From Azonexus sp. (GTDB lineage Bacteria > Pseudomonadota > Gammaproteobacteria > Burkholderiales > Rhodocyclaceae): a stretch of 32,382 nucleotides of DNA. Position 1 is the stretch's first letter. Each line of letters starts with the position of its first letter. Shown here one piece after another: positions 17,160 through 24,296 of the stretch. The stretch is taken from assembly GCA_030824535.1 (NCBI GenBank), contig JAVBXO010000209.1, positions 1-32,382 on the forward strand, given 5' to 3'. The notes under the pieces are model-generated. The model ran no database searches, was not told the DNA's origin, and worked only from the letters and a program-made list of their open reading frames with translations. Position numbers and translations under genes: made by a program.

Positions 17160-18601
17160 AACTGCTCAACCACTTCGAGACGTTCCTGGAAGACCACGTC
17201 AACCTTAACAATACTAGACTCAGACTGCTGACCGACAGCGTTGAGGCGGTAAAGAATGCGGTCAAGCAACTCGAATGGGGGCCGGAGATTGTCGACTTTG
17301 CTGAACAAGGCTCCTGGGCTCACGAGACCATTATCAAGCCTCAATCGGACAAGCCTTTTGATGCGGACTTACTTGTGTTCGTGAAAGCTGTGCCGGACTG
17401 GACGGCGAAGGACTACGTCAACAAACTGGTGACTGAACTAGATGCCCTTCCTGCATACAAGGAAAAAGTACGTCGCTTTTCCCATTGCGCCACTATCGAG
17501 TACGCCGGTGAACGAAAGATAGATATTGCCCCCTGTATTGTCGACCGGCTCTACCCTGGGACTTATGAAGTCTGCAACCGCGCTACGGATCAGTTCGAGC
17601 AATCCGAGCCGATTGCCTACACCGACTGGGTTAGGGGCAGGAATGCTATCGCCGGCGGCAATGACCTGAAGAAGGCTACGCGTTTGTTGAAGTACATGCG
17701 CGATATCAAAGGCAATTTCACCTGCCCTTCCTTCCTGCTCACAACTCTTCTCGGTTACCACGTCTACGATTTTGACCGCGATAGCGCTCAGTTTGCTGAC
17801 CTACCGACTACGCTCAAAACGTTGGTCGGTCGCTTGGATGACTGGCTACAGGCTCGCCCCGACGTGCCAGAGGTGGCCAATCCCGTACTCTACGGTGAAG
17901 ACCAGGCTTGCGGATGGGATCAATCCAAGTACGCGAATTTCCGCGACAAGGTGAACTTGTATCGTGGATGGATTGATGACGCGTACGACGAGGTTGATAA
18001 GGAAGAGTGCATTGGCAAGTGGCGTCGAGTGTTCGGCGATGGATTTGCAGAAGGCGAAACTAAGCGAGCCGCTGAGCAAGTCAGCGAAGCAGTTATGCGC
18101 ACAGATGGAACATCGCTAGTTCTTGGCAACCACTACGCGGACTTGGTCGCGATGGTCAAGGCACTCGGGGTCAAGGCTGTCCCACCACGCATCCACCGAC
18201 TGCCCCACATTGAGCGGCCGAAATGGCGCCGCGCGAGCGAGCAACTAACCGTTCGTGTGACAGCCGAGTTGAAAACCTCGAAAAACGGCCAGTTGATTCG
18301 CCAGATAAAGTCAGCAGAAACACTTCAGCAAGGTTACTCGGTAAAGTTTTGCGCGAAAACCGTACTCGGCGCTCCGTATCAGACAGATAACTACAGCATC
18401 AAGTGGCGCGTTACGAATACCGACAAGGCAGCGGTGGCCGCTAACCAACTGCGAGGTCAATTCTACCCATCCGATGAAGGTGCTTTTCGCAGCGAATCTT
18501 TGAGCTATCGCGGGGTGCACTTTGTCGAGGCCTTTGTCGTACGCAAGCGTGATCAGAGTCTAATGGGTCACTCTGAGCCCTTCTACGTCGTCATTGAATA
18601 A
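17156..18601 (+). CDS. CBASS CD-NTase (SMODS) with AGS-C sensor domain
   Basis: A 481-residue cyclic-oligonucleotide synthase. The polymerase-beta core shows GSWAHETI with Gly52-Ser53, the metal-binding pair Asp69/Asp71 (FDADLLV) and the third carboxylate Asp123 (RKIDIAP). About residues 190-280 form the C-terminal helical half of the SMODS domain. The last ~130 residues (IKWRVTNTD, QLRGQFYPSD, SLSYRGVHFVEAFV) form an AGS-C domain, a proposed ligand sensor attached to many SMODS enzymes. On phage infection such enzymes make cyclic di- or trinucleotides that activate the coupled effector, here the S-4TM protein. The product nucleotide cannot be deduced. The AGS-C tail is unlike the short Gly-ending tails of E1/E2-primed cyclases. 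Confidence 0.88.
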   Translation: MKLLNHFETFLEDHVNLNNTRLRLLTDSVEAVKNAVKQLEWGPEIVDFAEQGSWAHETIIKPQSDKPFDADLLVFVKAVPDWTAKDYVNKLVTELDALPAYKEKVRRFSHCATIEYAGERKIDIAPCIVDRLYPGTYEVCNRATDQFEQSEPIAYTDWVRGRNAIAGGNDLKKATRLLKYMRDIKGNFTCPSFLLTTLLGYHVYDFDRDSAQFADLPTTLKTLVGRLDDWLQARPDVPEVANPVLYGEDQACGWDQSKYANFRDKVNLYRGWIDDAYDEVDKEECIGKWRRVFGDGFAEGETKRAAEQVSEAVMRTDGTSLVLGNHYADLVAMVKALGVKAVPPRIHRLPHIERPKWRRASEQLTVRVTAELKTSKNGQLIRQIKSAETLQQGYSVKFCAKTVLGAPYQTDNYSIKWRVTNTDKAAVAANQLRGQFYPSDEGAFRSESLSYRGVHFVEAFVVRKRDQSLMGHSEPFYVVIE

Positions 18602-18624
18602 CTCAATGGAATAATGGCCATATC

Positions 18625-19881
18625 ATGCTTCGTGAAAAATTATTTCATCCCTCCAGAGGTAGCCTTGCTTCCCAGGCATCAGCCCGGTTTACCTATCTAG
18701 CGGAGGTCGTTGCTAAGGCGTTTGAACCGACGCAGACGCAGTTGGAGGATTTGGAGCGTGCCTACAATGCTACTGGCGAATACCTAGCTGCTTGTCCAGA
18801 GTTTGATGGGTTGCTCACCCAGGTTCACGCCCAAGGCTCTCGTCAGATGGGAACCATTATTCGCCCGATGAACTCAAGCCGCGAAGGGTTCGACATTGAC
18901 CTAGTTGCGAAGTTGTCGACGAATGCAATTGCACTCTATAGCGGTAGCCAAGGTGCATCTCTCCTGCTTAGCCATCTTAAAACTGCCCTCACGCGATACG
19001 CAAAGAGCCATGAACTGAAAATCGAACCTTGGGATCGCTGCGTGACCCTTGTGTACGCAGGGGGAATGCGTGCCGACTTCGTTCCCATCATTGAGGATCC
19101 CCGATTCTCGCTCTCTTACGGCGAGCATCACGGCTTGATTCCTGACAGAAAGCTCCAAAGCTATATGTCGACCAATCCCAAGGGCTACTGCTTAGGATTC
19201 GACAAGGTGGCCAAAATTCAGGCCAATTTCACAAGTCAGTTTGCGTTGGACTCCATTGCCACCGAAGCAATGAAGGCGGAACTGGTACCTCTCCCGGACG
19301 CGGCGGAAGTATTGGGGCGGCTGTTGTGCCGCTTCGTGCAATTAGCCAAGGTTCATCGCAACTTCTCATTCGCTGATGCAAATGAGGCATTTGTACCAAC
19401 GTCAGTCTTCCTTACGTCGCTCATTGCTCTCGCTTACGAACGACTGGCGCCACACCCTCACGATGGGCCACTTGAGTTGTTCGTGGATATCATTGATGTG
19501 CTGCCCAATATGTTTGAGCGCCATAGCTTTGGAAATGGCCGTCAACATTGGATTCTGAGAAATCCCTTCGCCCTCAATGATAATCTCGCCGACTCCATGA
19601 ATACGCCTGAGCGGCAAGAGGCATTTAACCAGTGGCATGAAAAGCTGAAGAGCGATCTAAAACAACTGGTCTATGCAATTGACGATATGTCTAACTCCGA
19701 CGGTGTGCTTGATGTCGTCAAGAAGTCGTTCGGGCCGAGGGCGTCCATGGCAATGGTTGAGCACAACGCTAAAACTCGGGAGGCTCGCCGTGCAAACGGT
19801 AGAGCCAACTATTTCGTAGGCGGAGCAGCAGCTTCAATTAGCTCTGTGTCACGCTCGCACACCTTCTTTGGCGACCACTGA
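18625..19881 (+). CDS. Second CD-NTase-like nucleotidyltransferase
   Basis: A 418-residue nucleotidyltransferase of the same superfamily as its neighbour but not a close copy. The core is QGSRQMGTIIRP with Gly71-Ser72, then FDIDLV (Asp90/Asp92) and MRADFVP (Asp151), so all catalytic positions are present. It lacks an AGS-C domain; its C-terminus is a flexible tail (GGAAASISSVSRSH then TFFGDH). CD-NTases that are substrates of CBASS E2 enzymes usually have such a tail ending at or near Gly; here Gly is third from the end. It starts 23 bp after the first cyclase and its stop overlaps the E2 start (TGATG), so the strongest coupling is to the E2 gene. It could form a type II-short CBASS core. Product unknown. 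Confidence 0.82.
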   Translation: MLREKLFHPSRGSLASQASARFTYLAEVVAKAFEPTQTQLEDLERAYNATGEYLAACPEFDGLLTQVHAQGSRQMGTIIRPMNSSREGFDIDLVAKLSTNAIALYSGSQGASLLLSHLKTALTRYAKSHELKIEPWDRCVTLVYAGGMRADFVPIIEDPRFSLSYGEHHGLIPDRKLQSYMSTNPKGYCLGFDKVAKIQANFTSQFALDSIATEAMKAELVPLPDAAEVLGRLLCRFVQLAKVHRNFSFADANEAFVPTSVFLTSLIALAYERLAPHPHDGPLELFVDIIDVLPNMFERHSFGNGRQHWILRNPFALNDNLADSMNTPERQEAFNQWHEKLKSDLKQLVYAIDDMSNSDGVLDVVKKSFGPRASMAMVEHNAKTREARRANGRANYFVGGAAASISSVSRSHTFFGDH

Positions 19882-20345
19882 TGGCGATACCGTGTCGCCG
19901 CCTTTCATTGGCTCAGCGTGGCTCGGAGCTACAGGCGTTGCGGTGGCCAAACTCCAAGATGGAGTATTGGCAAGGCCGGGAAATGCGTTTTTCCTTTAGT
20001 ATGGCACCGACGCCGATGTCTAGAAGCTACCGGTGCTTGTTAAAGGTGCCAAGGTCTGGTTTCCCTGAAATGATCGTCCTCGAACCGGATTTGAAGCTGC
20101 TTGCCGGTGGCCGGCCGATTCCGCACGTGTACCCGTATAACAACAAAGGCACAAAGCTCTGCCTCTGGCTCCCAGGTTCGGGCGAGTGGAATTCAAACAT
20201 GCGATTCGAGGAGACGTACCTCTCGTGGACTGCGGAGTGGCTCGATTACTTTGAAGAGTGGCTCGAAACGGACAAGTGGGCAGGAGGCGGTGCTCATCCC
20301 GAGCCACATTCGAGCAAAAAGAATCTTGGAAAGAGGTCGCTTTAA
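19881..20345 (+). CDS. E2-like (prokaryotic ubiquitin-conjugating type) CBASS protein
   Basis: A 154-residue protein matching stand-alone E2-like proteins of CBASS loci. The pattern is PHVYPYNNKG followed by LCLWLP with the presumed catalytic Cys94, then WTAEWLDYFEEWLETDKWAGGGAHP, the conserved C-terminal helix and GGGxHP end. No E1 (ThiF) or JAB peptidase gene is present, which is the 'type II short' layout, where an E2 alone attaches or primes the cyclase. It is translationally coupled to the second CD-NTase (start and stop share a base). Which of the two upstream cyclases it modifies is unknown. The assignment rests on the Cys and WL..YE.W..T..W.GGG..H pattern recalled from known loci. Confidence 0.72.
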   Translation: MAIPCRRLSLAQRGSELQALRWPNSKMEYWQGREMRFSFSMAPTPMSRSYRCLLKVPRSGFPEMIVLEPDLKLLAGGRPIPHVYPYNNKGTKLCLWLPGSGEWNSNMRFEETYLSWTAEWLDYFEEWLETDKWAGGGAHPEPHSSKKNLGKRSL

Positions 20346-20735
20346 GTGTTTATCGAGCTGCGAAGCTTGACCATCCTTTTTGTAGTGCGACGAATCGAAA
20401 ACCATGAATGTCGATATCTGCGTCCCTGAGCGGTGCAATCATGGTGCTTCGGCGGTAAGAACCGGTCAAAAAGGAATCGAGACAGTGAATCAGTCTCGAA
20501 AGCTTCGCGCATGTGCTTTTACCGGGTTGAGACGGTCGTCGCCTGTAAGTCTGTGATTTCCAGATTTGACGTCAATTTCTGAAAGCTCTGATAGATGGTT
20601 GTCGGCATGAATGCCCCCAATATTGGATGTCGATAGCCTCATATTATTCTTGTGGAATTATACTTACAGATGCAGGCAAACCTATAACTTCGACATATGT
20701 GTCATGGAATTTTCCTGAGGACAGGCTGGCGGTTT
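20346..20735. other. Intergenic region after the E2-like gene
   Basis: 390 bp, AT-richer, without a convincing gene. TCGAGAC/GTCTCGA (20477-20483 and 20493-20499) is a perfect 7-bp inverted repeat with a 9-nt loop. TATACT at 20659-20664 could be a -10 box for the next gene, although no matching -35 was found. Confidence 0.45.
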
Positions 20736-21512
20736 ATGGCTACCCAACCCCAACGCAGCGACCCAATTAGTGAAAAATACTTTAAGCCTCTTGAGCGGGC
20801 TGACGCGGCTGGAGACTGGCTTTTCGTCGGCGCCGCAGTTGTATCGATCATCACAGTATTGATCGAAAAAGGCGATTTACCCCGCGCCTACAATCTGATT
20901 CAGGGCACTTTCGTTGTACTCGTCCTGAGTCTCTTCGTGGCCGGACAGATCAGTCGCCTTTATTTTTCCCCCCGCGCCGAAGACAAACGCCGAGAAGAGT
21001 TCCTATCCAACGCGCTCAGTGTCAATCTGACCCATGAGCGTACCATTGGCTATTACAACAACAGTGAGATTGACCCAATCCGGAAAGTGGGTCTCAATAT
21101 CCTGGAAAACACGCATTTCACGAAGGCAATTGCCCTTGAGATGGTGAAAAGAGAGCGGCTGGTGAGTGGCACTTACCTTGCCATCTGGCTTGTTCTCCTG
21201 CTCAACAGGGATACCGACCTTGGCTTAATTTCAGCGGCCGCGCAGGCTGTATTCGGCGAACAGATTATTTCCCGCTGGCTACGCTTGGAATGGCTACGCA
21301 TCCGGTCGGAAAAAATCTTCCGGGAGTTGCATAGAGCTTTTCTGTCAAATCCGGCACCGCATGTTTTGGGTGCCCAAATCTTGGAAGCGTTTTCGACCTA
21401 CGAGGCAACGAAGTCGAGCGCTAGCATCGTGCTATCGACCAGCAGCTTCGACCGTCTCAACCCTTCGCTGACCCAAGAATGGGAGGACATCAAGGCATCG
21501 CTCACTACGTAG
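20736..21512 (+). CDS. Four-TM membrane protein with S-4TM-like architecture
   Basis: A 258-residue membrane protein with two pairs of hydrophobic segments: about 29-46 (FVGAAVVSIITVLIEKG), 54-72 (IQGTFVVLVLSLFVAGQ), 140-157 (VSGTYLAIWLVLLLN) and 163-178 (LGLISAAAQAVFG). A charged, conserved-looking stretch separates the pairs (RAEDKRREEFLSN, GYYNNSEIDPIRKVGLNILENTHFTK). This is the same topology as the S-4TM effector at 16236, though sequence identity by eye is low. It lies 390 bp after the E2 gene with its own promoter region. I chose the ATG at 20736; an upstream ATG at 20697 is possible. It could be a second CBASS effector or an independent defence protein; no direct evidence decides. Confidence 0.65.
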   Translation: MATQPQRSDPISEKYFKPLERADAAGDWLFVGAAVVSIITVLIEKGDLPRAYNLIQGTFVVLVLSLFVAGQISRLYFSPRAEDKRREEFLSNALSVNLTHERTIGYYNNSEIDPIRKVGLNILENTHFTKAIALEMVKRERLVSGTYLAIWLVLLLNRDTDLGLISAAAQAVFGEQIISRWLRLEWLRIRSEKIFRELHRAFLSNPAPHVLGAQILEAFSTYEATKSSASIVLSTSSFDRLNPSLTQEWEDIKASLTT

Positions 21513-21809
21513 GAAGGTGAGTTCCGGCTGGAAAATCTGCCATACAGAGTGCTTGGCCACCGAAGGGCCGCTTATTGATGCTTTGTTGACCGAATCAGCC
21601 TGTCTCTCAAATGGCGGCTCTGGCCGAGTTGAGGTCATCGCGGGGCGTAGGGACCCGACCATCGGGCGCAACAGTACAAGGGCCAAGCCAGTCTGACGCA
21701 ACATCGCATGAGCGCCCGCTTTTGAAAACCTGAAGATAGCGTAATTAGTGCCAGCGTCGTTGCACCGTTGCAGGAGCTCCAGCAAGCAGGCCAAACTCAA
21801 TGCAGATTC
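21513..21809. other. Convergent intergenic region without a gene
   Basis: 297 bp between two convergent genes. Open frames on the minus strand lack a plausible start and composition. It contains CTGGCCGAG and similar CGGCC-rich words also seen at the end of the window (31890-32040), perhaps decayed intergenic repeats. No strong terminator hairpin was found. Confidence 0.4.
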
Positions 21810-22664
21810 TTATCCGCTTTGAATAGTGAGCTCCATCAAGATAACTTGGGCGAGTTCGGACGAATCGAGTACCCGACCTCTCTCCTCCTCGACCCTGGTC
21901 TTCATCCGATCCAGCGCTTGGATGGATTTCAAGTAGTAGCTTGAACAAAAGCAAACGCTCCCTGCCAACGGATCGCGGCAACAGTCTGGAAACAGTACAT
22001 ATTCATAGTACTCGCTGATCGCCTGAGCGATGCCGTGCCTGAAGAACCAAGGGCCGAGAGTCAGTAAGCATCGCGTTGCCGCTCGATAAAAGATGATGGC
22101 TGTATCGATGAGCTTCGCTTCTCCAGCCAGCCGCATGCAGATGGTGAGAACTCCGAGGCTCTCGAGATTTCCGATCATTAAAACTGCAGTGCAGCGCTTT
22201 TTTAGCCAGCGCGGATCGTAGGGAGTTCCACTGGCTGATCCGAACATTCTCGACAACAGCTCATCACCCTCCGCGCACGTGCGCCCCGCCAAGGCGAGCC
22301 CGACCTGAGTCGCTGGCCGATCTAACCGAAGCGAGTCCCAAAGGGGCGATTGAAGTATCTGCGTCGTCCCGGGGCAGCGACGCTCTGCCAAGGCGATGGT
22401 CTGTGCTGCGGGCGAATGAACTCCTGAGCGGTAATCCCGCCATCGCCTTCTAGCCCCCTGTGGATCCTCGTACTCTTCGTCAATCGGCTCCAGAGTGCGC
22501 TGGATGTCCGTCGGTGTGTCTGCATCGAGGCGGAGCCGAATTTCATTGAACCAACAAATCGTGGCAAACGCGGTGGAGACATGTCGCCTTCCGGACGCGA
22601 AAGATCGCCGTTCGATGGATGCGAAAGTAAATGCCGCTAACGATTTATGTGAAGAATCAACCAA
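21810..22664 (-). CDS. Hypothetical protein, 284 residues
   Basis: I do not recognise this family. The frame is long, uninterrupted and of natural composition. The central part is rich in Arg and charged residues (PTDIQRTLEPIDEEYEDPQGARRRWRDYR), followed by several mixed helices and a Cys-rich stretch (FPDCCRDPLAGSVCFCSSYYLK) that could hold metal or disulfides. No signal peptide or TM segment is clear. The start shown is TTG, so the true start is uncertain and could be further upstream. It stands alone, convergent with the 4TM gene and divergent from the small gene at 22762, whose promoter it may share. It may be cargo of the Tn7-like element; function unknown. Confidence 0.5.
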   Translation of the reverse strand: MVDSSHKSLAAFTFASIERRSFASGRRHVSTAFATICWFNEIRLRLDADTPTDIQRTLEPIDEEYEDPQGARRRWRDYRSGVHSPAAQTIALAERRCPGTTQILQSPLWDSLRLDRPATQVGLALAGRTCAEGDELLSRMFGSASGTPYDPRWLKKRCTAVLMIGNLESLGVLTICMRLAGEAKLIDTAIIFYRAATRCLLTLGPWFFRHGIAQAISEYYEYVLFPDCCRDPLAGSVCFCSSYYLKSIQALDRMKTRVEEERGRVLDSSELAQVILMELTIQSG

Positions 22665-22761
22665 TTGAGCGTGACTTCATGAGCGACTGTAATAACAACC
22701 GTTACCTAGGTCATTTAGAACCCAAACGATAGCATGGTGACAGAGCACGACAGGGGATGCC

Positions 22762-23064
22762 ATGACTATTGCAATACATGACGAGGCCGACATTCGGCAG
22801 ATCGCTGAGGAACTCTCCACTCGATTGACAGCGCAGTACGGTGCAGTACTGGGCTCGAGTGCACTGATCAAAGAGCTGGGGTATCCATCGTCAGGTGCAT
22901 TTCAGCAGGCGTTGGTACGTGGAACGGTTCCTGTACCCGTGTTCCGCATCGAGCATCGGCGGGGCAGCTTCGCGCTGACGCGTGATGTTGCGCTGTGGCT
23001 GAGTCGGCGGCGCGCCCAGGCCCTTGCCAGCCGACGAGCTCAAGGCAGGGGGCTATCTCAGTGA
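22762..23064 (+). CDS. Small DNA-binding-like protein upstream of tnsA
   Basis: A 100-residue protein with an N-terminal helix (IRQIAEELSTRLTAQYG) and a likely winged/helix-turn-helix fold: SSALIKELGYPSSGAFQQALVRG then VPVFRIEHRRGSFALTRDVALWLSRRR. The order 'select-element' helix, then a strand with arginines, then 'DVALWL' resembles excisionase/AlpA-type proteins. A GGGG run lies about 7 bp before the ATG. It precedes tnsA by 237 bp on the same strand, but a strong terminator lies between them, so it is not simply the first gene of the tns operon. A role in regulating transposition is plausible but inferred. Confidence 0.6.
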   Translation: MTIAIHDEADIRQIAEELSTRLTAQYGAVLGSSALIKELGYPSSGAFQQALVRGTVPVPVFRIEHRRGSFALTRDVALWLSRRRAQALASRRAQGRGLSQ

Positions 23065-23140
23065 TTGCCAAGATTCATCGCAACGGCAAGAACAAAGCAG
23101 CAAGGAGTGAGATGACCGCATGAAAGCATGAGCACAAACA

Positions 23141-23172
23141 AAAACGCCGCCGGCTGGCAGGCCGGCGGCGTT
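23141..23172. terminator. Strong hairpin terminator between the small gene and tnsA
   Basis: AAACGCCGCCGGC-tggcag-GCCGGCGGCGTTT is a perfect 13-bp GC-rich stem with a 6-nt loop, flanked by A and T runs on both sides so it could act in both directions. It lies 129 bp before the tnsA start codon and would insulate the tns operon from read-through out of the cargo. Confidence 0.85.
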
Positions 23173-23300
23173 TCGTACCAAGGAAGACCCTTAGATTTAC
23201 TTTAGTGATTCGAATCTACTCGCGCCACCTGCGCGAGTCAAGGGCCTTCCTTTTCCTATCGATATTTCAGACCGGAGATCCCGGTCGGAAAGGAACTGGC

Positions 23301-24287
23301 ATGCCCAAAGCCATCAAACTGACCCTGGCGCGCCTGCAGGAAGTCCTGCGCCGTCAGGACCCGCCACAATGGGGCAAACCATACGACCCCGCGATTCGCG
23401 CAACGCGGGAGGAGGCGCCCTCCAGAAGTCGGCCAGCACAAGTCTGGTCCGAACGCTTAGATCGCTACTGCCATACCTTGTCCCTAGTAGAGCAGAAAGT
23501 GCTGTTACTGGCTCTATTCAATCCACATCTGTTTGAACTCCAGGAGCAGCGGATGCTCACAACAGAGCCAAGACCACATCCGCTGACAGGACACAGTCTG
23601 GCCATGGGACTGGAGCTACCCGGCTTACGCGGCATAATTGATGTGTGCGAGCGACTGAACATGATTGATCGGCTCCCGTGGATCCTCATCGATCACCCTG
23701 ATAGTACCGACCGGGTTCCCGTACCAGCCCCCTTCATTGGCGACTTCCTCTTATTCCTGAGCGATGATAACGGTCCGTATTGCGTGAACTGGACAGTCAA
23801 GGCTTCGAAGGAGGATTTTCTGCGCCGCCCGATTGACCAACGCCCGGCTCGCCGCGCCGAAGTGCAAGAGGCTGCTGTGCGTGCTCGGCATGCCATTGAG
23901 GAGCGCTACTATTTGGACGCGTGCATTCCCACCATCCGCATTGTGGATTCCGATATCCCCGAGCTGTTTGCGCAAAACCTCCGGAGCCTGATTCTAGTAC
24001 AACACCGCGCCGCTGGCGTCGATGCCTCAATCTACGCAGAGGTCTGCGATCGCTTGCGGGCGTCGCTGCAGACGGAGCAGCCGCCGCTCGAAATCCTGCT
24101 CTCCGTCATTCATCGACACGATCTGGACTTGGAAACGGCTAAAGCCCTGTTTTTCCGGTCGCTCTGGCGACGCGACGTACGCCCGGAGTTGACGGAGGAG
24201 GTCATCTTTGTTGACCGCCCATTACGGCCGGAGCGCCATGATCCGCTTCAGGTCTACGCGAGTTGGTTTGCGCGGCAGCAGGCATGA
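23301..24287 (+). CDS. tnsA: Tn7-like transposase subunit TnsA (endonuclease)
   Basis: A 328-residue restriction-endonuclease-fold subunit that cuts the 5' ends of the transposon. It aligns by eye with Tn7 TnsA: HTLSLVEQKVLLLALFNPHLFELQEQ corresponds to the LSDLELAVF...DIREQ block. That gives catalytic Glu64, then Asp148 (FIGDFLLFL) and Lys167 (WTVKASKED). Tn7 has Gln two residues before this Lys; here it is Thr165. The C-terminal region (ETAKALFFRSLWRRDV) is the wHTH-like part that contacts TnsC in Tn7. The ATG at 23301 has a good ribosome site (GGAAAGGA, 23287-23294); an upstream frame start at 23205 looks spurious. tnsB follows after 9 bp. Intact catalytic residues imply cut-and-paste transposition. 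Confidence 0.9.
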   Translation: MPKAIKLTLARLQEVLRRQDPPQWGKPYDPAIRATREEAPSRSRPAQVWSERLDRYCHTLSLVEQKVLLLALFNPHLFELQEQRMLTTEPRPHPLTGHSLAMGLELPGLRGIIDVCERLNMIDRLPWILIDHPDSTDRVPVPAPFIGDFLLFLSDDNGPYCVNWTVKASKEDFLRRPIDQRPARRAEVQEAAVRARHAIEERYYLDACIPTIRIVDSDIPELFAQNLRSLILVQHRAAGVDASIYAEVCDRLRASLQTEQPPLEILLSVIHRHDLDLETAKALFFRSLWRRDVRPELTEEVIFVDRPLRPERHDPLQVYASWFARQQA

Positions 24288-24296
24288 GGAGCGACC

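Noticed and set aside
21432-21800. 122-residue minus-strand frame behind the 4TM gene
   Set aside because: Largely antisense to the 4TM gene end; poor start and no recognisable domain.
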